From the NCBI GenBank assembly GCA_017650505.1, contig JAGCET010000001.1:4795-68794 (forward strand): a stretch of DNA of 64,000 bases, read 5' to 3'. Source of the stretch: Alphaproteobacteria bacterium (lineage in GTDB: Bacteria > Pseudomonadota > Alphaproteobacteria > Rs-D84). Positions 41,404 through 50,311 of this stretch are shown here, in pieces. A program made the translations under genes and the position numbers. Every line of letters starts with the position of its first letter. Position 1 is the stretch's first letter. The notes below the pieces were generated by a model, which was given only the letters and a program-made list of their open reading frames with translations, was not told the origin of the DNA and made no database searches.

Positions 41404-42234
41404 TTAAATGTTTGTCTTTTTAAATTGTGATGGTATTTTTACAACCAATTTTAACCCCAGCATACTTGGTTTATTCCATGCATAGATTGGTCGAAATACG
41501 CGTTGCATTATGCGTGCGATTCGTATGGCGAATGTGCCATGTGCATGTTTTTTTGTGACCATATTTATTGTGCCATTTCCGCGGCGGCGCAGGTGGTTTA
41601 CCCAATCTGGGCCACGGTTTGCGGCCTTGGTCACCAACATTTCCATATCAACCGCACCAAAATGCAACAGATATAAATTATTATCGATATGGAAATTGTG
41701 CTTTTTGATGTGATGAAAACCACTGCCCCAGCGGGCGGGACGGAACAGAACGACGGGTTTAGTATATCGGGTAGAGAGCAGGGCATATTCACGTTGTTTC
41801 AAAAATGGTTTTGATATGTCCAATGGTTTTTCGCAATCCATATTTTGCCCAATATCTAAACCAAGCCCCGATACCGTTGTGCGATATTTCGCGGCCGATA
41901 AATATTCGGCAAGTTTCATATTCGCCGTTGGGTCAACAATCAAAAATTCATCGGAATCGCATCCGATTACAATATCATATTTTTTGAACAGTTCGGTTGC
42001 CAAATCTGAAATCTTGCCGATTCGATATTTGTCGCCGGCCGCGCGCGACATATCGGTGTGGGGCATTTTTATGATGTGTGCATTTGCGGAATTTTTTGGG
42101 GCAACTTGGTCGGTGCCGTCCAATATAATGTACAAATTTTCCAAACCAATTTCGCGACCGTAATATTCAATCCATCGCGACAGAAAGAATTCGTCATTGC
42201 GTGCCATTGTTATCGCGGCGATTCGTTTTTTCAT
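41404..42234 (-). CDS. Glycosyltransferase, family 2_4/92-like
   Basis: 276 residues. KRIAAITMARNDEFFLSRWIEYY opens the chain and IVIGCDSDEFLI holds the DxD (near residue 95), the pattern of GT2_4/GT92 proteins in LPS and capsule clusters. A VLFRPARWGSGFHHIKKH segment with an HH pair (near residue 174) is typical of that group. The C-terminal helix is basic and may touch the membrane. It overlaps the RgpF-like gene upstream by 4 nt, so the two are coupled. Confidence 0.8.
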   Translation of the reverse strand: MKKRIAAITMARNDEFFLSRWIEYYGREIGLENLYIILDGTDQVAPKNSANAHIIKMPHTDMSRAAGDKYRIGKISDLATELFKKYDIVIGCDSDEFLIVDPTANMKLAEYLSAAKYRTTVSGLGLDIGQNMDCEKPLDISKPFLKQREYALLSTRYTKPVVLFRPARWGSGFHHIKKHNFHIDNNLYLLHFGAVDMEMLVTKAANRGPDWVNHLRRRGNGTINMVTKKHAHGTFAIRIARIMQRVFRPIYAWNKPSMLGLKLVVKIPSQFKKTNI

Positions 42235-43100
42235 TGGCGGGCATCCTTAATCTTTTGTTTTGCATATTTTATCTTGCGGCCAAGTATTTTGAATGGATTC
42301 GATGTCAAAAAGTTTTTCACATATTCGGCACCATACAGACGATTTACAGAATCCATAATTGCCGTGCGAGTTATGACGTTTGTGTGGTCCAGTATATATT
42401 TTACCTGGGCCCCAAGGGCACCACAGTGGCGGGTAAAACATACCTTTTTGAAAAATGGGCAACCATGCAAAACCAATGATTTGGGATAATTATAGGTGTG
42501 TCTTCCGTGTACCAAGTAAACACCACGTGCGGTACATTCATTTTCTAAAATTAAATTAGTCAGGCCGTGTTCATATTTAAGTGTGACTTGATTTTTTGTT
42601 GGCTCTTGGGTTACCGAATCCAAGAATTTTGCAAACCATTCCGACAAGAATATTTTTTTGGTCAGTTTAACAAACCATGATTCCAAGAAAGAATGTGTGC
42701 GATGTTTTGAAATAACAATGCCCGATGCATGGGTTCCGGTTGATTCCAATTTCCCAAGAATTTCACCCATATCAAATACGGGGCCATATACAGAATCATT
42801 TACCAAATATAAACACGTATAATCACGCAGGGTTAAATTATCACACGCCCATTTATATGCGCGCTTGTACGAACCAAAGTCATATTCGCCGTGGCGTTTC
42901 GCCATAACGTGCAGGCAATATTTTTGAACCTTTTCTAATTCGGAATCATCTATATCCGAATCCATGCACAGTATGACATCGCCAAATCGTTTTAATTGAC
43001 GCACGTAATATGCCAATGCTTCATCAATAATTCCGTTCGGATTGTATCCGGCAACAAGAAAAAGACGTTTTAATACAGTTGTTTTTGAACCGTTTTTCAT
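42231..43100 (-). CDS. RgpF-like rhamnan-synthesis glycosyltransferase, second copy
   Basis: 289 residues. KRHGEYDFGSYKRAYKWA and YLVNDSVYG repeat the signatures of the 39333-40220 protein, as does DVILCMDSDI. The C-terminal third differs. It is probably a rhamnosyltransferase of the same polymer pathway. It lies 3 nt after the GT2 gene 43104-43976 and overlaps the next gene by 4 nt. A second copy on the opposite strand suggests duplication of an ancestral unit within the island, or acquisition of two units. Confidence 0.82.
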   Translation of the reverse strand: MKNGSKTTVLKRLFLVAGYNPNGIIDEALAYYVRQLKRFGDVILCMDSDIDDSELEKVQKYCLHVMAKRHGEYDFGSYKRAYKWACDNLTLRDYTCLYLVNDSVYGPVFDMGEILGKLESTGTHASGIVISKHRTHSFLESWFVKLTKKIFLSEWFAKFLDSVTQEPTKNQVTLKYEHGLTNLILENECTARGVYLVHGRHTYNYPKSLVLHGCPFFKKVCFTRHCGALGAQVKYILDHTNVITRTAIMDSVNRLYGAEYVKNFLTSNPFKILGRKIKYAKQKIKDARQ

Positions 43101-43103
43101 TTT

Positions 43104-43976
43104 TTAATCCATATGTTTTGTGCCAATATTTAATCCGAAAATGTAATATCTTTTCTTGCGTGGAAAAACTTCGCATTTGAAAATTGTGCGGTTAAACATT
43201 TTGAAAGTATCAATACGTTCTGGTGTGTCTGGTGCGGCAAGTAATTCGTTGGCACCATATTTATTTAATAATTCGTGATATCGTTGCCATGCCTTTGGTG
43301 TTTCATCGGAATAGTGCGCGGCCTTTCTTTTCTTGTTCTTGCCAAGTGATGTTGAACGGTCAATGACATTATATACTGCGCCGGGTACCGTTGCGGCCGT
43401 ATCCGCCAAAATAATCGCAGATTTTGAAAATATGACATCTTGGGCGCCACATACGGCCGGTTCAAACAATAACCCGGTTCGGCGTAGGAATTCTGTTTTA
43501 TATGCATATCGCCATGCGCAGTTGAATGCGTTTGCGTGTGTCATTTGAATTCTGTCGGCTAAAGATGTTGCAATTTGTATCGCGCTGAATTTTGGGAAAG
43601 ACCAACCGGGTTCATAAACTTCACCACAGAGTATGTCTGCACCTGTTTTTATTGCGGCGTCCGCCATTTTTTCAAAATAATCAAGGTTCACAAAATCATC
43701 GTGGTCGTGTATGGAAACATATTCACCGGTTGCCGCCAAAATTCCCGTGTTCGATGCGGCCGATACGCCGGCGTTCTTTTGTGTAATAAGTTTTATGCGT
43801 TTATCTTTTTTTGCGTACTGTTTAATAATTTCACCGCTGTTGTCCGTGCTGCCGTCGTCTACAATTATTATTTCGATATTTTTATATGTTTGGTGCACCA
43901 AGTGCTCCAGAGTTTTTCGAATAAATTCACGTGCATTATACATTGGCACGACAACAGACATAAGTGGTTCTTGCAT
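43104..43976 (-). CDS. Family 2 glycosyltransferase
   Basis: 290 residues. MSVVVPMYNAREFIRKT, IIIVDDGSTDNSGE and GEYVSIHDHDDFVN (the metal DxD is written DHD here) form the GT-A core. CGAQDVIFS near residue 185 gives the acid motif. The C-terminus YYIFGLNIG is a tail often seen in LPS glycosyltransferases. The ATG at 43976 has a GGA site. A longer frame to 44081 overlaps the typA terminator and is rejected. It is the first gene of the minus-strand half of the island. Confidence 0.87.
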   Translation of the reverse strand: MQEPLMSVVVPMYNAREFIRKTLEHLVHQTYKNIEIIIVDDGSTDNSGEIIKQYAKKDKRIKLITQKNAGVSAASNTGILAATGEYVSIHDHDDFVNLDYFEKMADAAIKTGADILCGEVYEPGWSFPKFSAIQIATSLADRIQMTHANAFNCAWRYAYKTEFLRRTGLLFEPAVCGAQDVIFSKSAIILADTAATVPGAVYNVIDRSTSLGKNKKRKAAHYSDETPKAWQRYHELLNKYGANELLAAPDTPERIDTFKMFNRTIFKCEVFPRKKRYYIFGLNIGTKHMD

Positions 43977-44023
43977 TTTGATTCCTTTTTTACGATTATA
44001 GCGATAATTTTGATGCACCGCAA

Positions 44024-44048
44024 ATAAAAAACCGGCATTTGCCGGTTT
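44024..44048 (-). terminator. typA terminator
   Basis: Minus-strand reading: stem AAACCGGCA/TGCCGGTTT with a 2-nt centre, then a T-run. It separates typA from the glycosyltransferase island. Confidence 0.8.
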
Positions 44049-44052
44049 GAAT

Positions 44053-45894
44053 TTACAGTGTTTCTTCTTTACCGCGGGCAAGTTTTTTGCGCTTTCCGCT
44101 GTCCAATTCTTTCTTGCGCAGACGGATTGTGGCGGGTGTCACCTCTACCAATTCATCATCTTGGATATATGACAACGCTTCTTCCAATGACATCTTGCGT
44201 GGCGGGGCAAGGAATAATTTTTCATCGGCGGTCACACTGCGCACATTGGTCAGTTCTTTGCCCTTGATGGGGTTGACCTCCAGGTCATTTTCTTTGCTGT
44301 GTTCACCGATAATCATTCCGGAATACACTTCGGTTTGTGGACCGACGAACAGAACACCGCGCGGTTCCAAATTGTGCAGTGCGTATGTCGCCGTCACGCC
44401 ATTTTCCATTGAAACCAAAACGCCCGGCCGATATTGGACGATTGGACCACGATATGTATCATACCGGTCAAATACGCGATTCATAATTCCTGTGCCGCGT
44501 GTGTCGGTGCGAAATTCCGACAGGTACCCAATAAGTCCGCGCGATGGTGCCGAAAATACTATGCGTGTTTTGCCGCCACCGGACGCTTTCATTTCTGTAA
44601 TTGTTGCTTTGCGCTTGGTCATTTTTTCAATGACAACGCCACTAAATTCGTCGTCGACGTCAACGACAACTTCTTCGATTGGTTCCAACATTTCGCCGTT
44701 TTCGCCCGTATGCATAACAACGCGTGGACGCGATACAGACAATTCAAAACCTTCACGCCGCATCGTTTCAATAAGAATCCCAAGTTGCAATTCGCCACGA
44801 CCGGAAACCTCAAAAGATTCTTTGTTTTCGCTTTGCGTCACGCGCAGGGCGATATTCGTTTCGGCCTCTTTGAAAAGTCGTTCGCCAATCATACGCGATG
44901 TAAGTTTTTTGCCACTTTTGCCCGCCAATGGCGAAGTGTTCACAAAGAATGTCATCGTCAGTGTTGGTGGGTCGATTGGCATTGCCGGAATTGGTTCGGT
45001 GACCGAAGGATCGCACAGTGTATCGGCCACGGTTGCCTTGCTGAACCCGGCAAGGACGACAATGTCGCCGGCCGATGCGGATTCGCGTGATATTTTTTCA
45101 ATGCCGCGATGTTCGATAATTTTTGTAACTTTGGCATTTTCGATAAATTCGCCATTCATATTTATTGCTTTGACGGCCTGGCCCACGCGTACGGTTCCCG
45201 ATTCTATTTTTCCGGTCAGGATTCGGCCGACATAGGGGTCTGATTCCAGTGTTGTCGCCAACATTGTGAATGGCGCGTCAATTTGGCAACGCGACCCATT
45301 GCAATCCGGCGCCGGCACGTGGTCGACAATAAGTTGGAACAACGGGGTTAAATCCCGATGTTCGTCGTTCAAATCGCGTACCGCCCAACCATCACGGCCA
45401 ACCGCGTACAGGTATGGGAAATCCAGTTGCGCATCGTCCGCACCCAATTTATCAAACAGGTCAAATGTTTCGGATAAAACTTCGTCCGGGCGGGCGTCGT
45501 TGCGGTCAACCTTGTTTATGCACACAATCGGGCGCAGTCCCAATTTTAACGCCTTGGACAATACGAATTTAGTCTGGGGCAGGGGGCCTTCGGCACTGTC
45601 CACCAGAAGTACAACCCCGTCAACCATAGACAAAATACGTTCGACTTCGCCACCGAAATCGGCGTGTCCAGGGGTATCAACAATATTTATCTTGTAATCG
45701 TGCCAAAGGACGGATGTCGGCTTTGCCGAAATGGTAATACCGCGTTCGCGTTCAATGTCGCCACTGTCCATAACGCGGTCTTCGACGCGTTCGTTTTCGC
45801 GGAAAGTGCCCGCCTGTTTCAACATATTATCGACCAGGGTTGTTTTACCGTGGTCAACGTGCGCAATAATTGCAATATTACGAATTTTCATCAT
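44053..45894 (-). CDS. typA: Translational GTPase TypA/BipA
   Basis: 613 residues. G1 AHVDHGKTT (near residues 11-19), G2 RGITI, G3 DTPGHADF, G4 NKVDR. The C-terminal EF-G-like domains hold GRGELQLGILIETMRREGFE and SRGLIGYLSEF. TypA binds the 70S ribosome like EF-G and affects large-subunit assembly, stress and cold growth. The ATG at 45894 follows AAAGG. An upstream ATG at 45915 has none. Monocistronic, with its own terminator. Confidence 0.95.
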   Translation of the reverse strand: MMKIRNIAIIAHVDHGKTTLVDNMLKQAGTFRENERVEDRVMDSGDIERERGITISAKPTSVLWHDYKINIVDTPGHADFGGEVERILSMVDGVVLLVDSAEGPLPQTKFVLSKALKLGLRPIVCINKVDRNDARPDEVLSETFDLFDKLGADDAQLDFPYLYAVGRDGWAVRDLNDEHRDLTPLFQLIVDHVPAPDCNGSRCQIDAPFTMLATTLESDPYVGRILTGKIESGTVRVGQAVKAINMNGEFIENAKVTKIIEHRGIEKISRESASAGDIVVLAGFSKATVADTLCDPSVTEPIPAMPIDPPTLTMTFFVNTSPLAGKSGKKLTSRMIGERLFKEAETNIALRVTQSENKESFEVSGRGELQLGILIETMRREGFELSVSRPRVVMHTGENGEMLEPIEEVVVDVDDEFSGVVIEKMTKRKATITEMKASGGGKTRIVFSAPSRGLIGYLSEFRTDTRGTGIMNRVFDRYDTYRGPIVQYRPGVLVSMENGVTATYALHNLEPRGVLFVGPQTEVYSGMIIGEHSKENDLEVNPIKGKELTNVRSVTADEKLFLAPPRKMSLEEALSYIQDDELVEVTPATIRLRKKELDSGKRKKLARGKEETL

Positions 45895-45986
45895 TTTTGC
45901 CTTTTTTTGACCCAAGGGTTTAGATTATACTATATTTTTGCTTTTTCAACAAGTTATCATAAAAAATAATTTTTGCAAGAAATAAC

Positions 45987-46014
45987 TTGACTGTTTGTTT
46001 TTTTGTGTTATATT
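45987..46014 (+). promoter_or_regulatory. Promoter with TTTTTTGTG before the -10
   Basis: TTGACT (45987-45992), 16-nt spacer, TATATT (46009-46014). Nearly identical over 28 nt to the promoter at 4532-4559. Confidence 0.7.
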
Positions 46015-46048
46015 TGAGACAAACAAAACTATAATAGGGGTTTGCAAA

Positions 46049-46114
46049 ATGAAAAGTGTAGACGTAAACGTTGATGAAACCATAAAGTTGCTGTTGACGG
46101 CATATGTGGAATAA
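46049..46114 (+). CDS. Possible 21-residue leader peptide
   Basis: ATG, 20 further codons and TAA, after an AGGGG site at a good distance (46036-46040), between the promoter at 45987 and the 125-residue orphan gene. It translates to MKSVDVNVDETIKLLLTAYVE. The small size means chance cannot be excluded. The ribosome site and position directly downstream of the promoter are the arguments for it. Confidence 0.4.
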   Translation: MKSVDVNVDETIKLLLTAYVE

Positions 46115-46164
46115 AGTTAAAGAAGTCAAAGAACAAGGTAAATAACAACTAAAAGGATAAAATA

Positions 46165-46542
46165 ATGAGTGAATCATATTTAAATGAGTTAAACGCGGCT
46201 GATAGGGCTAATTACTCTATCAATTATGCAGCCAGTCGAGTGCTGTGTGCTGATGATTTGCAAATTGGTCGGGATGCGTGGGGGGATGCGTTCTTGTATT
46301 CGAAAAACCATTGGCGGGCATTAGTACGTGAAGGTCCAGGAGATCGTGATCTTAGATTGGTACCCATAAAAAGTGTGAAAGATGGTAAAGTTGAACTGGT
46401 GCAGCGTTTTAGCCTAGAAGACACGTCTGAATTAGTAATAAAAGGTCAAGGTGACAGTAGAATAAAGGAATTAAGTTTGGATAGGGATTCTTTAGTTCGG
46501 CTTTATATCGCAAAGATGGTGGAATTGAAGCCAGTGAAATAA
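46165..46542 (+). CDS. Hypothetical cytosolic protein, 125 aa
   Basis: 125 residues, no signal or membrane segment. The first 40 residues are helical and polar (SYLNELNAADRANY). Beta-type segments with basic residues follow (HWRALVREGPGDRDLRLVPIK), then a C-terminal helix ending KMVELKPVK. AAAAGGA precedes the ATG. No family is recognised. It uses the same promoter type as the membrane protein at 4589, and may follow a 21-residue leader ORF. It is convergent with serS, with a shared terminator between. Confidence 0.6.
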   Translation: MSESYLNELNAADRANYSINYAASRVLCADDLQIGRDAWGDAFLYSKNHWRALVREGPGDRDLRLVPIKSVKDGKVELVQRFSLEDTSELVIKGQGDSRIKELSLDRDSLVRLYIAKMVELKPVK

Positions 46543-46620
46543 AAAAATAAGGAAGTGATGCCCTTTTTTGTGTGATGGGTACATGTTTATTGTTTAAACA
46601 GAAACGTGATATATCAAAAT

Positions 46621-46650
46621 AAAAAATCACCCATTTGGGTGATTTTTTAT
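46621..46650. terminator. Bidirectional terminator between the 125-aa orphan and serS
   Basis: AATCACCC-ATTT-GGGTGATT hairpin flanked by A-run on the left and T-run on the right, so it can act on both strands. It begins right after the serS stop codon on the minus strand. Confidence 0.8.
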
Positions 46651-47961
46651 TTAATGTTTTCCATCCGTCTTCGCTTCGCTACGTCGCGACAAGCCAATCT
46701 TTGTGCGGCCACCCATGAGTGGTTGTAGTTTTTTTGGAATATTCACCGAACCGTCGGCGTTTTGGTGGTTTTCAATTACTGGCACCAATGCGCGAGGTAC
46801 GGCGATTCCGGTATTGTTTAATGTCGCAACAAATTTTACTTCGCCGGTCGCATTTTCGCGATAGCGTGTGTTTGTGCGGCGGGCCTGGAACTGACCGATG
46901 GATGAGCAAGATCCCAATTCCCGGTATGCATTTTCCGATGGGAACCATGCTTCGACGTCGTTCATCTTGATTTTGTTGAATCCCATATCGCCCGTAGAAT
47001 TTGCAATAACACGGTATGGCAACTCTAAATCTTCCACAACTTCGCACAGGTTATTTAACAAAAATTCGTGCATTTCGTCAGATTCTTCGGGTCGACAGAA
47101 AATATATTGTTCAACCTTGTTAAAATGGTGAAAACGCACAAGTCCGCGTGTGTCGCGACCGGCGGCGCCGGCCTCTTTACGGAAACATGTCGAAAATCCT
47201 GCATATTTTATTGGCAATTCGTTTTCCGATAAAATTTCATCCGCGTGTAGTGAATTCAAAATTATCTCTGCGGTTCCGGCCAGGCATCGGTCGGTGCCTG
47301 ATAACATAAATACGTCGTCATTCATAACCGATAAATCAGACCCCATAAAATGTCCGGCGTTAAATATTGTCTGGGGTTTAGTAACCGGTGGACATTCAAT
47401 ATATTTGAAACCTTTGCCAATCAGTTTTTGAATAACATATGTTTCAATCGCCAATGATAATTCCGCCAATTCTCCGCACAGGCAATATGTGCGTGTGCCA
47501 CAAACAGTGCCGATTTTTTCCGGCATCCACCAACCGTTCATATCCAACAATTCCCATTGTGGACGCGGTGTAAAATCAAACGTGCGTGGTGTGCCAACAC
47601 GGCGAACTTCGATGTTTGCAGAATCGTCTGCGCCAATCGGGGCGTCCGGACTTGGGATTTGTGGAACACGATGCATAAGGTCATTGAATTTATCTTGCTT
47701 TTCGGACAGTTCCGCCATGTCGTTCGCGATTTCTGCACTGATTTCTTTTGAACGTGCAACAAGTGCGGCTTTATCGGTTGCGTTTGGAATTTCGCGCGAA
47801 ATTTTATTTTTTTCGGCCGTCTTGGTTTCGGTAATTGTTTTTAACTCGCGAATGCGTTTATCTAATGATAAAATGTCATCGACAACGTCCGGAAAATTTT
47901 TGACCCGGCATGCATTTTTTACAATGTCTGGATTTTCACGAATAAATTTTATATCAATCAT
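46651..47961 (-). CDS. serS: Seryl-tRNA synthetase with repeat-derived tail
   Basis: 436 residues. An N-terminal coiled-coil arm (residues 25-105) precedes a class II catalytic core. Motif 2 has FRKEAGAAGRDTRGLVRFHHF, and motif 3 ends in ALVPVIENHQNADGSV. It charges tRNA-Ser. After the usual end near residue 424 (MGGRTKIG) the chain carries about a dozen extra residues (LSRRSEAKTDGKH). Those codons coincide with a dispersed GC-rich element (46662-46690), found also at 62744-62773. The tail is probably harmless. It follows trxB by 15 nt. Confidence 0.95.
   Translation of the reverse strand: MIDIKFIRENPDIVKNACRVKNFPDVVDDILSLDKRIRELKTITETKTAEKNKISREIPNATDKAALVARSKEISAEIANDMAELSEKQDKFNDLMHRVPQIPSPDAPIGADDSANIEVRRVGTPRTFDFTPRPQWELLDMNGWWMPEKIGTVCGTRTYCLCGELAELSLAIETYVIQKLIGKGFKYIECPPVTKPQTIFNAGHFMGSDLSVMNDDVFMLSGTDRCLAGTAEIILNSLHADEILSENELPIKYAGFSTCFRKEAGAAGRDTRGLVRFHHFNKVEQYIFCRPEESDEMHEFLLNNLCEVVEDLELPYRVIANSTGDMGFNKIKMNDVEAWFPSENAYRELGSCSSIGQFQARRTNTRYRENATGEVKFVATLNNTGIAVPRALVPVIENHQNADGSVNIPKKLQPLMGGRTKIGLSRRSEAKTDGKH
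46662..46690 (+). repeat. Dispersed GC-rich element, copy in serS 3' end
   Basis: CATCCGTCTTCGCTTCGC then TACGTCGCGAC. It is related to 62744-62773 and, more weakly, to 6115-6143. Here it forms the last codons of serS. Confidence 0.75.
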
Positions 47962-47976
47962 TTTATCACCTTTTTA

Positions 47977-48882
47977 TTATTGTGCATTTGTGTTCAGGTA
48001 TGCGATGGCGTCCATTGCCGCTGTGCATCCGGTACCGACCGCGGTCGCGATTTGCATTTTAATATTCGAATGTACGTCGCCCGCGACAAACATTCCGCGT
48101 GGTAATGCGTCGGGGCTAAGGCGTCCCAAATCATCACGTTTGATGTCTTCGGTCAAATAATCTGTGTTTGCTTCGTGGCCAATTGCAACAAAAATCCCGT
48201 CGCAAATAATCTGTTCGTCATTTGTTGTTGTTGCAACCAATTCGTCGGTTTCAGAATTTGGACGTGCAGATATTTTCTTTAATTCGGTGTTAAATATACA
48301 TTCAATATTTTGTTTTGCCAAAACGCGGTCGCGAATTACTGCCTCGGCCCGGGTAAATGATGATTTGCGATAAACAATCTTTACCGTTTTGGCAATGTCC
48401 GCCAAATACAGTGCATCATTTAACGCGGTGTTGCCGCCACCGATAACTAATACGGTTTTACCACTGTAGAAAAATCCGTCGCACGTTGCGCAATATGATA
48501 CGCCACGACCAAAGAATTCACGTGCACCTTCGATTTCAAGTTTACGTGGTGATGCGCCCGTTGCCAAAATTATGCTGCGACTTTCATATTTTTTTCCGGT
48601 TGTGTCGGTTATAACAAACGTGCCGTCCGCACAGTTTTCAATATGTGCCGCGGTTTTCATCTCAATTTTTGCATTGAAAGATTCCGCCTGGGCTTTCATA
48701 AATTCAATCAGTTCGAAACCACTGCCTTTCCATCCGGGGTAATTTTCCAATGTTGCAATTCCCGCCGTTTGGCCACCCAACGTGTCGCCACCCATGACCA
48801 GTGTGTTCTTATTCGCGCGTCCGCAATAAATTCCCGCCGTCAATCCGGCCGGTCCAGAACCCAAAATAATAACGTCATACAT
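47977..48882 (-). CDS. trxB: Thioredoxin reductase
   Basis: 301 residues. FAD-binding GSGPAGLTAGIY at the start, the redox-active CATC at about residues 133-136, NAD(P)-binding GGGNTALNDALY, and ATAVGTGCTAAMDA at the end. It transfers electrons from NADPH to thioredoxin. It lies 74 nt downstream of the J-domain gene and 15 nt upstream of serS, so trxB-serS may be one transcript. Confidence 0.93.
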   Translation of the reverse strand: MYDVIILGSGPAGLTAGIYCGRANKNTLVMGGDTLGGQTAGIATLENYPGWKGSGFELIEFMKAQAESFNAKIEMKTAAHIENCADGTFVITDTTGKKYESRSIILATGASPRKLEIEGAREFFGRGVSYCATCDGFFYSGKTVLVIGGGNTALNDALYLADIAKTVKIVYRKSSFTRAEAVIRDRVLAKQNIECIFNTELKKISARPNSETDELVATTTNDEQIICDGIFVAIGHEANTDYLTEDIKRDDLGRLSPDALPRGMFVAGDVHSNIKMQIATAVGTGCTAAMDAIAYLNTNAQ

Positions 48883-48956
48883 TATAAAATATCCTTTTGT
48901 TCATAGAACCATAGCACAATGTGAATATATGTGCCATAAAAATTTAAAGGTTTTAT

Positions 48957-49445
48957 TTATTTGCCAAAATATTTTTTAAGTGTTTGATATGCGTCGGAAA
49001 TTCGTGCAAAATCATTACCCGATGTGTCGGCTGTTGCGGTGTCGGGGTGATATTTTTTGGCGAGTACGCGGTATTTTGCACCGACTTCACGCCAAGATGC
49101 CGTAATGGGCAGGCCCAAAGTTTTGAATGCCGAAACCGTTTCCGAAGGGGGGGATTTTTTCGGTGAAACCTTGTCAAAATTGCTGCGCCCAGTGATAAAA
49201 TCATTCAAAAATTTCACATAGTCATTGGCATCTTGTTTTGTTCGTTTGTTTGATTTGCCAAATGTTTGTTCTTCCCAATCTGCTTCGATTTCTTCGGGGG
49301 TCATATTGGCATAGTAATTCCAATTTTTGTTATATTCGGCGGCGTGTTCGCGACAAAAATTCCAATATTCGCGTAAATCGCGAGTCTTGGGGGCACGGCA
49401 AGTGCCCGCACGTGTGCAACCGGGAAAATCACATTTTTTAATCAT
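48957..49445 (-). CDS. J-domain protein with N-terminal zinc-binding motif
   Basis: 162 residues. CDFPGCTRAGTCRAP and FCREHAAEYNKNWNYY near residues 5-45 provide Cys and His for a zinc site. A central spacer follows, then a C-terminal J domain (AFKTLGLPITASWREVGAKYRVLAKKYHPD) with the HPD triad. Proteins of this layout are typical of Alphaproteobacteria, and I regard it as a lineage marker. It would stimulate an Hsp70, but DnaK is not in the window. It overlaps xerD by 8 nt at its start. Confidence 0.85.
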   Translation of the reverse strand: MIKKCDFPGCTRAGTCRAPKTRDLREYWNFCREHAAEYNKNWNYYANMTPEEIEADWEEQTFGKSNKRTKQDANDYVKFLNDFITGRSNFDKVSPKKSPPSETVSAFKTLGLPITASWREVGAKYRVLAKKYHPDTATADTSGNDFARISDAYQTLKKYFGK

Positions 49446-50310
49446 TATTTTTCACCTTGGTATCGGATAGTGGATGGTGTTGTTCAACAACCTGGTGCAA
49501 CTTTTCGGGCAATACGTGAGTATAGATTTGCGTTGTTGAAATGTCTTCGTGTCCCAACATTGTTTGTATTGCACGCAGGTTTGCACCATTTGCCAACAGA
49601 TGCGATGCGAACGAATGTCGCAGAACATGCGGTGTGACACGCGCGGGTTCAATTCCGGCCAATACTGCACATTTTTTTAATATCTTGAAAAATCCATCAC
49701 GTGTTATGTGGCCCGATTTTGAATACGTTGGAAATACGTATTTCGATTCATCATTATCACGCATTTCAATCCATTTGTTTAATGCGTGTATTGCGCCTTC
49801 GTGTATGGGGACGATTCTTTCTTTGGCGCCTTTGCCGTGAATAAGAAGTTTGTTGCCCAAAATTGCCGTCATTGGTAATTCGCACAGTTCCGAAACGCGC
49901 AGGCCCGATGCGTACAGTAATTCTATCATTGCGCGCAGACGCACCGCGGTTCTTATGTCGCCCGCCGATGATATTAGCATTTCAATTTCGTCGGTGGTCA
50001 ATAGTTTTGGTAATGGCTTGCCACGTTTTGGTAATTCAATGTTGGTTGTTGGGTTTGTTGTGATAATATGTTCTAACATTAGAAATTTGTAAAACATACG
50101 CAGGCAACTTGCACGTCGTGCCACCGATGATGCACATCCGCCCATTTGGCCAAGGTATTTTTCTATGTCGTTTGCATTCGCGTGAATCAGTCCGCCGGGA
50201 ATATTTTGCTCTGCGTGGTTCAGGTCGTTTGCATACGCCACAAGTGTATTCTTGCTGCGTCCTTTTTCGGCGGATTGGGCTTCCAGAAAAATTTCGATAT
50301 AGTTTGGCAT
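49438..50310 (-). CDS. xerD: Tyrosine recombinase XerD/XerC-type
   Basis: 290 residues. An N-terminal SAM-like DNA-binding domain (ENTLVAYANDL-type helix, here SKNTLVAYANDL), then the catalytic domain with Arg in ASGLRVSELCEL, HVLRHSF, GHEDISTTQIYTHV, whose final Tyr is the nucleophile. XerC and XerD resolve chromosome dimers at dif with FtsK, which is at 60.5 kb here. The size, and the absence of a phage arm-binding domain, favour Xer over an integrase. D versus C is not settled. Its ATG at 50310 lies 1 nt after the stop of a 43-residue membrane ORF, so translation is probably coupled. Confidence 0.87.
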   Translation of the reverse strand: MPNYIEIFLEAQSAEKGRSKNTLVAYANDLNHAEQNIPGGLIHANANDIEKYLGQMGGCASSVARRASCLRMFYKFLMLEHIITTNPTTNIELPKRGKPLPKLLTTDEIEMLISSAGDIRTAVRLRAMIELLYASGLRVSELCELPMTAILGNKLLIHGKGAKERIVPIHEGAIHALNKWIEMRDNDESKYVFPTYSKSGHITRDGFFKILKKCAVLAGIEPARVTPHVLRHSFASHLLANGANLRAIQTMLGHEDISTTQIYTHVLPEKLHQVVEQHHPLSDTKVKNND

Positions 50311-50311
50311 T

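Noticed and set aside
44087..45235. 382-codon plus-strand frame opposite typA
   Set aside because: Mirror of a strongly conserved GTPase gene; Ser/Arg-rich composition with no start signal.
49438..50310. Phage integrase with an adjacent mobile element
   Set aside because: The recombinase has the Xer length and layout and sits among core genes with no att-type direct repeats.
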